Source: Certhia americana (lineage: Eukaryota > Chordata > Aves > Passeriformes > Certhiidae). From it: a DNA stretch of 64,000 bases. Positions within the stretch are counted from its first letter, which is position 1, and the number at the start of each line of letters is the position of its first letter. The stretch is taken from positions 4,057,963 through 4,121,962 of the forward strand of contig CM031861.1 in NCBI GenBank assembly GCA_018697195.1, in the 5' to 3' direction. A model generated the notes under the pieces. That model saw nothing but the letters and a program-made list of their open reading frames with translations. It ran no database searches and was not told where the DNA came from. Below are positions 35,446 through 45,028 of this stretch, one piece after another. The position numbers and the translations under genes are program-made.

Positions 35446-38400
35446 TTTCTGGCCAATTCATAACCAGAGGAAAAAAAAAGAGGGAAATTCATGAACATTG
35501 TTACTAATTTAATATTTGGCATCATGTACTGTTCAGTATTCTTATTTCTAAATTAACAGTGATCGTACTTTGTTGTAAGGAATTAAACCAGCCATACTCA
35601 ATAGAAGCTTGCACAGATTTACAAGACAATGCTCAGCACCCACTGAATTCACTTGAACTGCTGTAAATTCAATAGATTTGAAAGCAGTATCAGACCTTCT
35701 TCTCCTCTCTGTATTCCTGTAGAATAGCACTTGGTAAGCCAGATACATTCGTCACTGGTACAGTAAGGACCAGCAAAGGCTATAAAAATCAAGTTAATAA
35801 CTTTTTGCCTGTGACAGGTCCATCAGATTTTGAATCCATTTCATTCACTTTTTAGTGATGATCAAACTTTTTATTCTATTGAATGTCTATGTAATGTCTC
35901 AAGATTTTTCTGGAACATTAATAACCTGTCATCACAAAGGTGTGGTAATTAAAGGCCTTGTTTTCACAAAATGTTAACAGTTCTGGCACCATGCAACAAA
36001 AGTGAGAAAAGCAATTTACTTGCAAGCTAGAAGTTAAATACCTTCACATAGAGACTGGAAAACACCACTCTTTATCATGAGTTGTAATTTTATATATTTC
36101 CATAATGTCTACACACAATACAATTAATTTATTTTCAGACAGTAGGAGAAGGAAAAGAAAAACAAATAAAAACCATGAATAGTCATTTTTTGTCTGGACT
36201 AAAACGTTGCCATTCAGAGTAAATAGATGCTATTACACATTAAGTGATTTATTCATCAGCATTACCCAGTGAGGGCAGATTGCATTAATACAGACAAAAC
36301 AAGCAAGACTTCCAGCATTATGTTTTGCTGAGGAAATATATAAGAAATAAGTCTTAAGTTTTACTTATTTAATCTAGTTTGGGGGAAGAATATGAGCATA
36401 TCTCTATACAGCAAGTTTTGAGAATTCAAATATGAACTAGGTATATGAAGTCCCTGCAGAGGGTCTTGCAAGTTATTAAAGTAACACAGAATAAATGATT
36501 TTTCCATATGAGAAATTCTTGTAACTGCTAGACAGTGAACTCAGAAACAAATTCTAATTTCTAAGGTTATATTGCTCTATCTGTCTGGTAGCAATTTTCT
36601 GCATTTTATTTTCACTTTAAGGATTTACCTTAGCTCAGCTATAAGAACTGAACTAAAGAATATAATAAGATCTTACGTATTTCAAGCTACCATCCAAACT
36701 TGTAGACTGGATAGCAAAGGATTATCTGAAACTTGCTCACCACCTTTGTTTTATTTCCATTACTCATGCAATCCCATAGATATAATAAAACATAATAAAG
36801 GACAAGGCTGAAGAATCACATTAAGATGCAATCTCATGAAAAGTTAAGAGGCCATGAATGAAGGTGCAGTGTTTATTAAGGACTTGGGGTCATAAATACA
36901 ATTATTCACAAACAAAACCCATTTGTCAAAAGTCAGCTGAGATTGAAACTGCATTTCAGTGAAGCCCAGCTCTTCTGTTTAATGCTAATAAATAAATCAA
37001 TATATTGAATTTAGATTACAGTGGGAAGAGAAAGACACAGACTATGGCAGGAGTGGGCTCAGTACCTTGTAAAACTGCACCTGTCATTTTTTGGTACAAC
37101 CTTATTACAGAACAGACTTTACTTAGTAGGCTTACTCTAAGATTGTATTTTGCCTTGTTTGAAGATGATTAAAAATCTCACAAAATGGAACTCAGTGATG
37201 CCATAGCTACCTGACACAAATCCTGTCCAAGGATTTAGCCCAGCTTTGCACTGCAGGGGCTCCATGGGCACTGTTGGCAAAACCTCTGTGCACCCCTGGT
37301 GGCCTGGATGTTTTTACCAGGAAGGCAACTCTGTCACTCACACAGTGTTCCTGAAGAAAACAGGTGCATAACTGGCAGGGGAGACCCTTTCAACCAATGC
37401 TCTTGAAGTAAGAAAAATACAGTAGTCTACAAAGAATATCAGTAAAATGAAAAAAAGAAACTCTCAGTTAAATGCACGCATTTAGAAATAGCCTAATTCC
37501 TGCTTCTAAGAGACAGAGATACTTTAGTCAATAATATATGCTAAAGGAAGCTTAATATAACATTATATAAATATATATATATATATATATGTATTTCCAA
37601 GCCTGGTTCACACTAAAACACTATTTAAAAGGTTTGTTTTCTTTTCAGTTATTAAAGTGTGGTTTGGTGTACTAGGTTATTTAAAAACTGTCGTCTCATT
37701 ACTTCAACAGCCCAAGAAGTAGCTGACATCATTCCCTGATCATTTGTATCATGCTGAGCTCATGGAATTCAGATAGTCTCTGTGTATTGCAGTTAATCTC
37801 AAAGGATGAGGCTAAAGATCACTGTTTTCTCCTCTGTAGAGGACTTCTGTCCCTAGTGCCACTTGAGGTTCCAGGGAATTATGGTGGGGGACAGGCACCA
37901 GAGGTAAATGATGCTGCAAAGTCCTCTGTGTAAGGGTTAAATGGGAAATCTGCAGATGGGGAACTATTTGGAAAGGTCACAAGGGTGACTCAGACATTTT
38001 GGTGTACCATCTTGATGCCATTTCTCAGCAACTCACTAAATTCCTCCACATTAACAACACTGTGTCTGCGAGGACAATAAAATTAAAAAGCCCCAAGAGC
38101 TTAAGAAATCAGTTCTAGGGGGAGATGACTGCATGCTGCAGACCTGGATACTTCAGCCTACTTTCTTTTTGCTCAAACTTTATTCACTCCAGCTCCCAGG
38201 AGAAAATTCATGAGAAGAAACTCCTCTGTCACACTGCACTTGACAGTCCTTGACTTAACTACTTGACTCGGCTTGTGTTGAAAAGCTAATACAGCAAAGA
38301 TGGGGATTGCCAACAAAAGGACCAGAGAGCCATACAAGCTGCTATGCACCTGGAAGTTCCTTGAGAATTTGTGAGGAGATAAAACAGGAAGACATTCTAA

Positions 38401-39431
38401 GTTTCAATAATTTTGTAGCTAGTAAAATACAGAGTTTGTTATATTATAACTTGGATTGGGAGAAACGCTCTTCTTAGGCCACCTGACAGTTAAAAAAAAA
38501 AAAAAATAAAAAAAAATTACAATTTCCCCTAGATAAACTATTGCTTTGGACTTCTGAGAAAAAAGTGCAAGATTTTCAAAGCCTCAAACCCTCCCCTTTC
38601 TTAAATTCATTCATTTTCCTCCTTTGTTTCTCCTTACAAATGGTCCATGAACATAACTTTGACATCTTCAGCCATTACAACAGGAACATGTACTGCTGAA
38701 CAGGAAGGGACCACAGTACAAATATACAGTTAAGACCACCATATTTCACTTTCCTATGACACCTTCTGTATTGGCTTATTTTATTTTAATAAAAGTATTT
38801 AATTGTATTTGCTAGTGGGAAGTTATGCTATATTGCTGTGATTTCTTGTGGAAGTCCTTTTCTGCATTTTAATGCCAGTAAACAGAATTATTGATAGCAA
38901 TGCTGATCAAGGAAGTGGCAGTAGGGAATTGTTGACCCAACTAATTTACTGAGGTCTGACACTACATTTTATATATCTCTATGTTTACTTTAGGGATAAC
39001 ATTTCAGTAATAAATTGCTGGGCCTCTGAAAATAGCATTGGTCATCAGGGTTTGGGTTCCTTGGTAAATCTGAAGGATTTGCAATTTCATGTTAGCCATT
39101 TTTGCTAGTGTGGTATTTGTAAATTTCTGTGAAAGCTGGGGAAAAAAGTCCTATCATAAACAAGCTGTATTTTATTTACTTTAAGAAGTATTGTGCTTGA
39201 AAAAAGCATAATTCTTCTGACATGCACAAAAGTATAATTAGAAATAAATAAAGTCAAAGTAGCCTTTCTACTCTAAACAATCTAAATAAGGCCTCACGTG
39301 AGGTCCTGGGTTGAGACTGGAACATCTCAAAGAATCTTAAAGAATTCCATTAAGAATTTATTAAGAAATTTATCAAGAGTTTAATCTTAAAGAATTTGGG
39401 ACTCTATTTAAGGAAATCCATGGAAGAGCAC

Positions 39432-39432
<1 letters not shown>
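35446..39432. other. Non-coding AT-rich sequence with short simple repeats
   Basis: A (TA)n run lies at 37570-37590 and an A-rich run at 38492-38516. A 12-bp palindrome, CCTCACGTGAGG, lies at 39292-39303. Direct copies of AATCTTAAAGAATT lie at 39333-39346 and 39383-39396, just before the poly(A)/gap. No gene or transposon is recognised. A GC-richer stretch near 37190-37390 is unassigned. Confidence 0.65.
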
Positions 39433-39478
<46 letters not shown>

Positions 39479-39578
39479 NNNNNNNNNNNNNNNNNNNNNN
39501 NNNNNNNNNNNNNNNNNNNNNNNNNNNNNNNNNNNNNNNNNNNNNNNNNNNNNNNNNNNNNNNNNNNNNNNNNNNNNN

Positions 39579-39613
<35 letters not shown>
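39433..39613. other. 100-N assembly gap inside a poly(A) tract
   Basis: Forty-six A (39433-39478) are followed by exactly 100 N (39479-39578) and 35 more A (39579-39613). A round 100 is the usual placeholder for a gap of unknown size, so the true length and content between the A runs are unknown. The lysine-rich frame across it is an artefact. Confidence 0.98.
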
Positions 39614-39615
<2 letters not shown>

Positions 39616-41991
39616 CTAGAAGAGATGGAATACAGTGAAAAACAGGAAAATCTCTCAGTCTAGTCTAGATTATAGACAATTGAAGAGACAGCTGCAACTA
39701 TTAAAAGGTTGCCACAAAGAGAAAGGGAATAAACTGTTATATATATATTCATCTGGACAAGAAATCAGTGGGCAAGAATTAATGAGGACACTTGCATGAC
39801 ATATTAAAAGAAAATTTCCCTAGGCGTAAACATAGATTAAAAATTTATTATTTCACAGAGAAGGGAGATGGATTCCCCTAGCAGAAGCTTTGATAAACCA
39901 TACTAGAGAAACACAGTGCCATAAGCAGCTGAGTAGACACTACATAGCTTCCTGTAGTCCTCCCTCAGTCACTTCTTGATTATGAGTCAGTAGTGTGAAC
40001 TTCTAAAATGAGATTGATCAGCGAAGGTGGACTTGGGACTTTGGCTACACAACTCTTTCTTCTGTTGAGGGAAGCAAAGAGGATTAATACAAATAAGAAA
40101 AGATAGGAGTGCATGGGCATGCAGCAGCTGGTTGGGTTGTTTTCCAGTACAAAGAAGATCCTGTAGCCAAGTGTGCCTTGCAACAAGAAACTACTTACTT
40201 AGTTACTTCTTCAAATTATCTGATCTATTTATTACCCAAAAAATGCTCACAGTCGGCTCCCTAGTACAGAGAAGGTGCACTTATATGCAGAAATAAATGA
40301 TTCTGTGCACTCTATACACCCCAAGTGAGAGTGACAAGCGAAGTAACCTTCCCTTCTGGAAGAAGGAGACTGAAAATTGGAATAATTTTCTTCTTCCACC
40401 ACTCTGAAGCCAGGGTAGGAGCATAAAGTAACTCTAACCTTATTGCTTTGGGAATTTCATGGCAGCAGACACCAAAAATGACAATTGATTTTCTAGACGG
40501 ACGATTCATAAAACTTTTGAGGCCCAGATAGATTAAATCTACTGCATTTCTTAGAAAATCAGTTAGCACACTGAAAGCTGTTTGATTATTCAGACACAGT
40601 CTATCTTTGGCAAATCCTTAGTTCATTTTCTACCCTTTTTTCTTTATCTCTGTTTCTTTAATTACAACTTGTCTGGTGCATATTCTTCACCCACAGCAAT
40701 TATAACAAGCCTATAACTGCCTTCATTATCTCTTTCTTCAAGATCTTTTAAATCCTGGCATTATGCTGAGGTCAGACTAATGACACTGTAGTTGTCCAGA
40801 TCACTATTTTATGGTGTCACACAAGGTTGGACATGATATGGATTAGAACTAAAAATAAACATGAGGAAATATAGTAGGTAGAGCTGAAAGAGGAATATCT
40901 ATCTGCAGCTGTAGACCTTTGTGAAACTAAACTTCCATTCCCAATCCTTGAAACAAAAAGTACAAATGTCCTGAAATAATATGCAGGCAATAAGCAATTA
41001 ATAGGTATTTCTACTCTTCAAGAGAATAAATATCTCGTGCTGTAAAACCCTGAAATGGAAATTAAGTTCAAACATGCAATGTGCAAGATCAACCTCTGAG
41101 CAAACACTCCAAGATTTTACAAGCTCAGAACTCATCAATCAAATAACAAAGGAGGAGAATGACTGTTAAATAACAAAAAATTACCAAGAAATGCGAAAGT
41201 GGTTGTAAAGACTGAACACAATGAGATGTCCATTTAGAAAAGCATGTCCTACTTATTACTTTTATACCACTGGTATTCCAACAGTAAAGCAAAGATACTT
41301 CACAATAGAATTGGAAACATTATTACAGCTCAAGCAATGATGAGATTTCATTTAAGAGTACTGTTTTACAAATAGATAAACTGAATTGAAACAAGTACAA
41401 GCCTTGAATTGAATTGAAACAAGCCTTTTTAGATTTTGGTGGTAATTGAAAGCCTACTTTGGAGCGGAAGCTAAAAACGACTGATCTGATTAGTCAATGA
41501 AAATTGAGGTTGAGAAGTAATATCTTTACTTGCTTAAACATATTTCTATCAATACAAATGTAAATAGGTACAGAACTGAAAATGAATACAAAATTCAAAA
41601 CAAGATCAGAATAAGTTTCATAATTTTTGGTGTGAATAGATGACATAGCCTTCCAGCAGAAAGGGAAAGAGGGTAGGAGTAAACCGAAGGGCAGATCTAG
41701 CATCACAATCTTCCATCCTTTGGGGGAAATACATAGCCTTGGTGGAATGACCAGATCATTAACTTTGAGGGAAGAACTTCCCACAGCAAGGAAGTCAGTG
41801 GGAAATCCAAAGGAGGGAGAAAAACAATCCAATTCAATTCCTTATACTTATGTAAAAGCTTTTCAGATCCACATTAAACACATTGGCAACTCCTTGTGAG
41901 TTAAGCATGTTTCTCCAGTGAAAATGTAATGAAATTTAATTTAACTCAGATATTAGTTTCAGTTGAATACCTGTCAGGATACTGGGATTTC
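39614..41991. other. Non-coding AT-rich sequence, no gene seen
   Basis: No element recognised. A short direct repeat, GAATTGAAACAAG, lies at 41383-41395 and 41411-41423. The minus frame at 41494-41832 (112 codons) is unsupported by homology or splice context. Confidence 0.65.
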
Positions 41992-42504
41992 ACAGAATCA
42001 TGGAATATTTTGGGCTGGAAAAGACCTTTAAGGATCATCTAGAGCAACCCCCCTGCAGTGAGCAGAGACATCTTCAGCTAGATATGCTGCTCAGAGAGAG
42101 CCCTGTCCAACTTGGCCTTGAATGTTTCCAGGGTTGGGGTACTGCCTTCTGGGCAACCTGTGCCACTGCTTCACAAATCTCATTGGAACAAATTTCTTCC
42201 TTGCAGCTTGCCTAACTCTACCCTCTTAGTTTAAAACCATTACCCCTTGCCCCATTTCAACAAGCCCTGCTGAGTAGTTCAGACACATCTTCCCTGCAAG
42301 ATCCCTTTAGGTACCAGAAGCTGCTCTAAGGTCTCCCAGCCCCTTCCCTTCTCCAGGTTGAACAAACTCAGCTCTCTCAGCCTGCCTCCATCACACAGGT
42401 GCTCCAGCCCTCAGAGAATCTGGTCTGCTCTGAACTTGCTCCACAGTTTTCAGTATCCCTCTTTTGTGGGGGCTGGACACAGGACTACATCTGGGGCCTT
42501 GCCG
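41992..42504 (-). mobile_element. CR1: CR1 LINE 3' region, minus orientation, first half of a split copy
   Basis: The plus strand begins CACAGAATCATGGAATATTT, then GGGCTGGAAAAGACCTTTAA. It goes on through the reverse CR1 order (CTGTCCAACTTGGCCTTGAA, CTGGGCAACCTGTGCCACTG, CTTCTCCAGGTTGAACAAAC, CTGGACACAGGACTAC) to about GGCCTTGCCG. It then breaks off, and CR1 order resumes at about 43193 with GGAGAATCACCTCC. The intervening 0.69 kb is an inserted LTR-like sequence. Confidence 0.88.
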
Positions 42505-43192
42505 TGTTACAGCTCACGTTTATCTTGTTCTGTTGGTTCATTATTAATGGTTTTAATGTTAATGGTTTGTTCTTACGTTGCCTCCATGTTTTTCCCAAGT
42601 TGGTTGGTCCCTGAGGTGGTATCCTCTCCCAAGCTGCCCTTTATGGTATTCCCCCACCCTTTGTTCCAGCTCCTTCCTCATCAATCATAGTAACCCTGCC
42701 CCTTGTTCTGGTGCTTTCCATGTTACCCTGACCTTGAGTCAATCCTTTGAGTGTCCCTCCCCCTGGGTGTTCCTGGGCATTTCCCTACCTTCCATGCCCT
42801 GTTGGGCATGTGACCCGTTCTGTCCTCCCACCTTCTGGAATTGGCCCCAGGCAAGTGGCCTGGTTGCCCTCACTCCTCCCCTGATGTTTCCTCATCTTAC
42901 AGTTGGTACCCACCCCTGGAGTTGTAACAGTATGAAAACCCAAGCACAGTAGTACTTGGGGCTCTTCACCTCTACTCCTTCAACCTGAATTGGGGTTCGT
43001 TGGATCCTCAGATCTGGAGATCCTCCTCCTTTCTCCTTCGCCTGTCCTTGGTTGCGGTAGGAGGATTTTCCATCTGAGAGCAAGCAGCTCTAAAGGTTCA
43101 GCTGTTGTCCAAACTCCACACCACAGCTGTTCCCCACACCTGGCAGAGCACTGGTGTACTTTGAGCTAGCCTGGGCTCTGGTGGGCTATGTC
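42505..43192 (+). mobile_element. ERV LTR inserted into CR1
   Basis: The block begins TGTTACAGCTCACG and interrupts two consecutive parts of a CR1 copy. It is CT-rich and contains a decayed TATA-like GTATGAAAACC at 42930-42940. It then runs into a stretch I recognise from avian LTRs: GGGGCTCTTCACCTCTACTC, CTCAGATCTGGAGATCCTCC, GGTAGGAGGATTTTCCATC and CTAAAGGTTCAGCTGTTGTC. The right border lies between about 43135 and 43192 and no clean target duplication is visible. It is younger than the CR1 it interrupts. Blocks shared with 32236-32850 suggest two members of one family. Confidence 0.6.
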
Positions 43193-43440
43193 ATTGTCAG
43201 AGTGGAAGAGAGAGGGAGAATCACCTCCCTGGACCTGCTGGTCACATTTCTTTTGATACAGCTCAAAATACAGCTCTTGGCATGCTGTGCTGCAAGCACA
43301 CGTTGCCATGTCACATCCAGCTTGTCACCCAGAGGTACCCCAAGTCCTTCTCAGAAGGGCCTTTCTGAATCCTCCCACCCTCCAGCCTTGTAGCCTTGTA
43401 GCCTGTATTATTACCCTGAGGGCAGGTCCTCAGGAAGTCC
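43193..43440 (-). mobile_element. CR1: CR1 LINE, minus orientation, second half of a split copy
   Basis: CR1 order resumes with GGGAGAATCACCTCCCTGGA, then CCTGCTGGTCACATTTCTTT, CTGCAAGCACACGTTGCCAT, CCAAGTCCTTCTCAGAAGGG and CCAGCCTTGTAGCC. A CCTTGTAG duplication occurs at about 43385-43402. This is the more 5' part of the same reverse-oriented copy as 41992-42504. Another LTR begins four bases further on. Confidence 0.85.
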
Positions 43441-43443
43441 TAC

Positions 43444-43892
43444 TGATGCCTTAAGGTTCAGCTTTTCTATTTTTCAGATTCTGTGCTGTTTTGGTGGGTA
43501 GTTTCAGGTTTCATATTAAGTGCTACTAATCTCTCTTCACACAGTAGATAGACAAAACAATTCCTTCTCTAATTTGATATCAAGGACAACTTTCAGGCCC
43601 AAGAACACAAACAGTGGTGAAGTGAGAAGAAAAACCGAGGAGGATGGAGCATCATAACCTGAAGCTATAATTGAACAATTGATTCTAATATGCTAATGGA
43701 CCAGAACTTATAAAAATGTGAGACCTCATGACTAGGTGTCCATTCTGTGACCATTTTGGGGTTCAACCTGGGTGTAGCCCAGCTGGGCTCTTGTGCTGCC
43801 CAGGTTTGCCCAGTGAGGTCTTTTAATAAATCCCTACTTTATCCATTTGATCTGACTGGTCTCTGTTCCAGGTCAGCCTCCAGAAGGCATCA
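43444..43892 (+). mobile_element. 5' LTR of a truncated endogenous retrovirus
   Basis: The 449-bp LTR starts TGATGCCTT and ends AAGGCATCA, a perfect 9-bp terminal inverted repeat. A TATA box, CTTATAAAAATG, is at 43707-43718. AATAAA is at 43825-43830, 67 bp before the end, in correct order for plus orientation. Five bases after the LTR comes a TGG-initiated 18-mer typical of a primer-binding site (separate entry). The flanking bases CCTAC and GTTTC do not match, which fits an LTR that continues into internal proviral sequence. No gag, pol or env frame is detectable downstream, so the provirus is reduced to its left end. Confidence 0.78.
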
Positions 43893-44160
43893 GTTTCTGG
43901 CATCCCAGATGGGACTCAAACCCACAATCCTTGGCTTAGGGACTAATTCCTTGAACACCTGGAAGTTTCCTTTCTTAAAATTTGGGGTCCTGACTTTACT
44001 CTTTGCCTGGCCCATATCACTCAGGACTGCAAACTCCACCAGTGTGTGATCCCCACATCCCAGGCTGCCTCCAGCCCTGACACCATCACAATCAGCTCAT
44101 GTTGGACCATCAGGTCCATATCACATCCCCTCTAGCAGGGCTGCCTATTACCTGGCCTAA
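43893..44160 (+). mobile_element. Probable remnant of proviral leader
   Basis: This follows directly on the LTR and primer-binding site. It is GC-richer than the background as far as about 44160, where AT-rich sequence resumes. No gag-like frame is found. A frame at 43747-44049 runs across the LTR border and is therefore not a retroviral gene. The right end of the remnant is only estimated from composition. Confidence 0.4.
43898..43915 (+). promoter_or_regulatory. Retroviral primer-binding-site-like 18-mer
   Basis: TGGCATCCCAGATGGGAC begins with TGG (complement of a tRNA CCA end), ends with GGGAC, and sits five bases after the LTR terminus. The pattern is closest to lysine-tRNA-type sites, with several differences. 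The exact tRNA cannot be assigned by eye. Confidence 0.6.
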
Positions 44161-44333
44161 GAAGTTAAGGTTTAGAGACACAACACTTGCCTACAGCACT
44201 TCAGTAAAATGAATTTTAATTTGCACTTAAGTAGAGATTGACTGCTAAGTCTAATTCACTGCATTTTCTTTTTTCTCTTCCTAAAACTTGATATACCAGA
44301 GAGGAAGGGTAGTGGAATAATGAAACCACACAG
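44161..44333. other. Non-coding sequence
   Basis: AT-rich sequence between the proviral remnant and the inverted repeat. Nothing recognised. Confidence 0.6.
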
Positions 44334-45028
44334 TAATTAACTACAACTCCAGTAAGAATGTTGAATTGTCAGGAAAAGGACTTCTTGCATGACAACTTAA
44401 AATACCCTTAAAATACTTGATAAGATTGAGCTTCTAACAACTGGTTCAGATATTGAAGTTTTCAACTCAAATATAGTTATAAAAGGAAATTACAGGGAAA
44501 AATAATTAGTATTTAAGAAGTAAAAATACTATTGGCTATGATTTGTGTCTGAATGTGAATCTGAGACAAAACACTCAAATGTGAATGTGGGTGAGCACAT
44601 GTTTAAATGCTGTTCACAGCAGAGATTAATTTTTCATTTGTTTCAGTGCTGTTCTCTATAGGAATACAATACCAACCTATCAGATAAAAATCAGTGTGAA
44701 CACATCAGTGTTAATGGGGAAACGTCAGCTTTTGCACAACCTGAGAAGCCAAAACTTCACCCTGTGAATTTTCCAAGGACATCTCCAAAGATAAGATCAT
44801 GGCAGTGACAGCCATCACACACATCATGCACATAGTTGTCAGATTAATTTTTACCTTGTCTTGTTGGGAAAACAAATGTAAAAATATTTACATCTTCAGT
44901 TGATGTTTTCATGGCAAAGGTCAATTATTTTTGTAAAATGAGATTTCATGTTATGGGTATTTTAAGGTGTCATGCAGGAATTCCTTTTCCTGACAATTCA
45001 ACAGTCTTACTGGAATTGTAGTAAATTC
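44334..45028. repeat. Inverted repeat: 74-bp arms, 547-bp spacer
   Basis: The left arm (44334-44407) and the reverse complement of the right arm (44955-45028) agree at 67 of 74 positions, including an identical 20-mer, TTGAATTGTCAGGAAAAGGA. No gap is needed in the alignment. The similarity stops at both ends of the arms. AGTAATT occurs in the same orientation at 44332-44338 and 45032-45038, close to both outer ends, though it overlaps the left arm by five bases. The spacer has no open frame of note. It could be a non-autonomous DNA transposon with long terminal inverted repeats, or two opposed copies of a short unknown element. Confidence 0.85.

Noticed and set aside
39396..39638. 80-codon polylysine frame
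   Set aside because: It crosses poly(A) and 100 N and has no real sequence in its middle.
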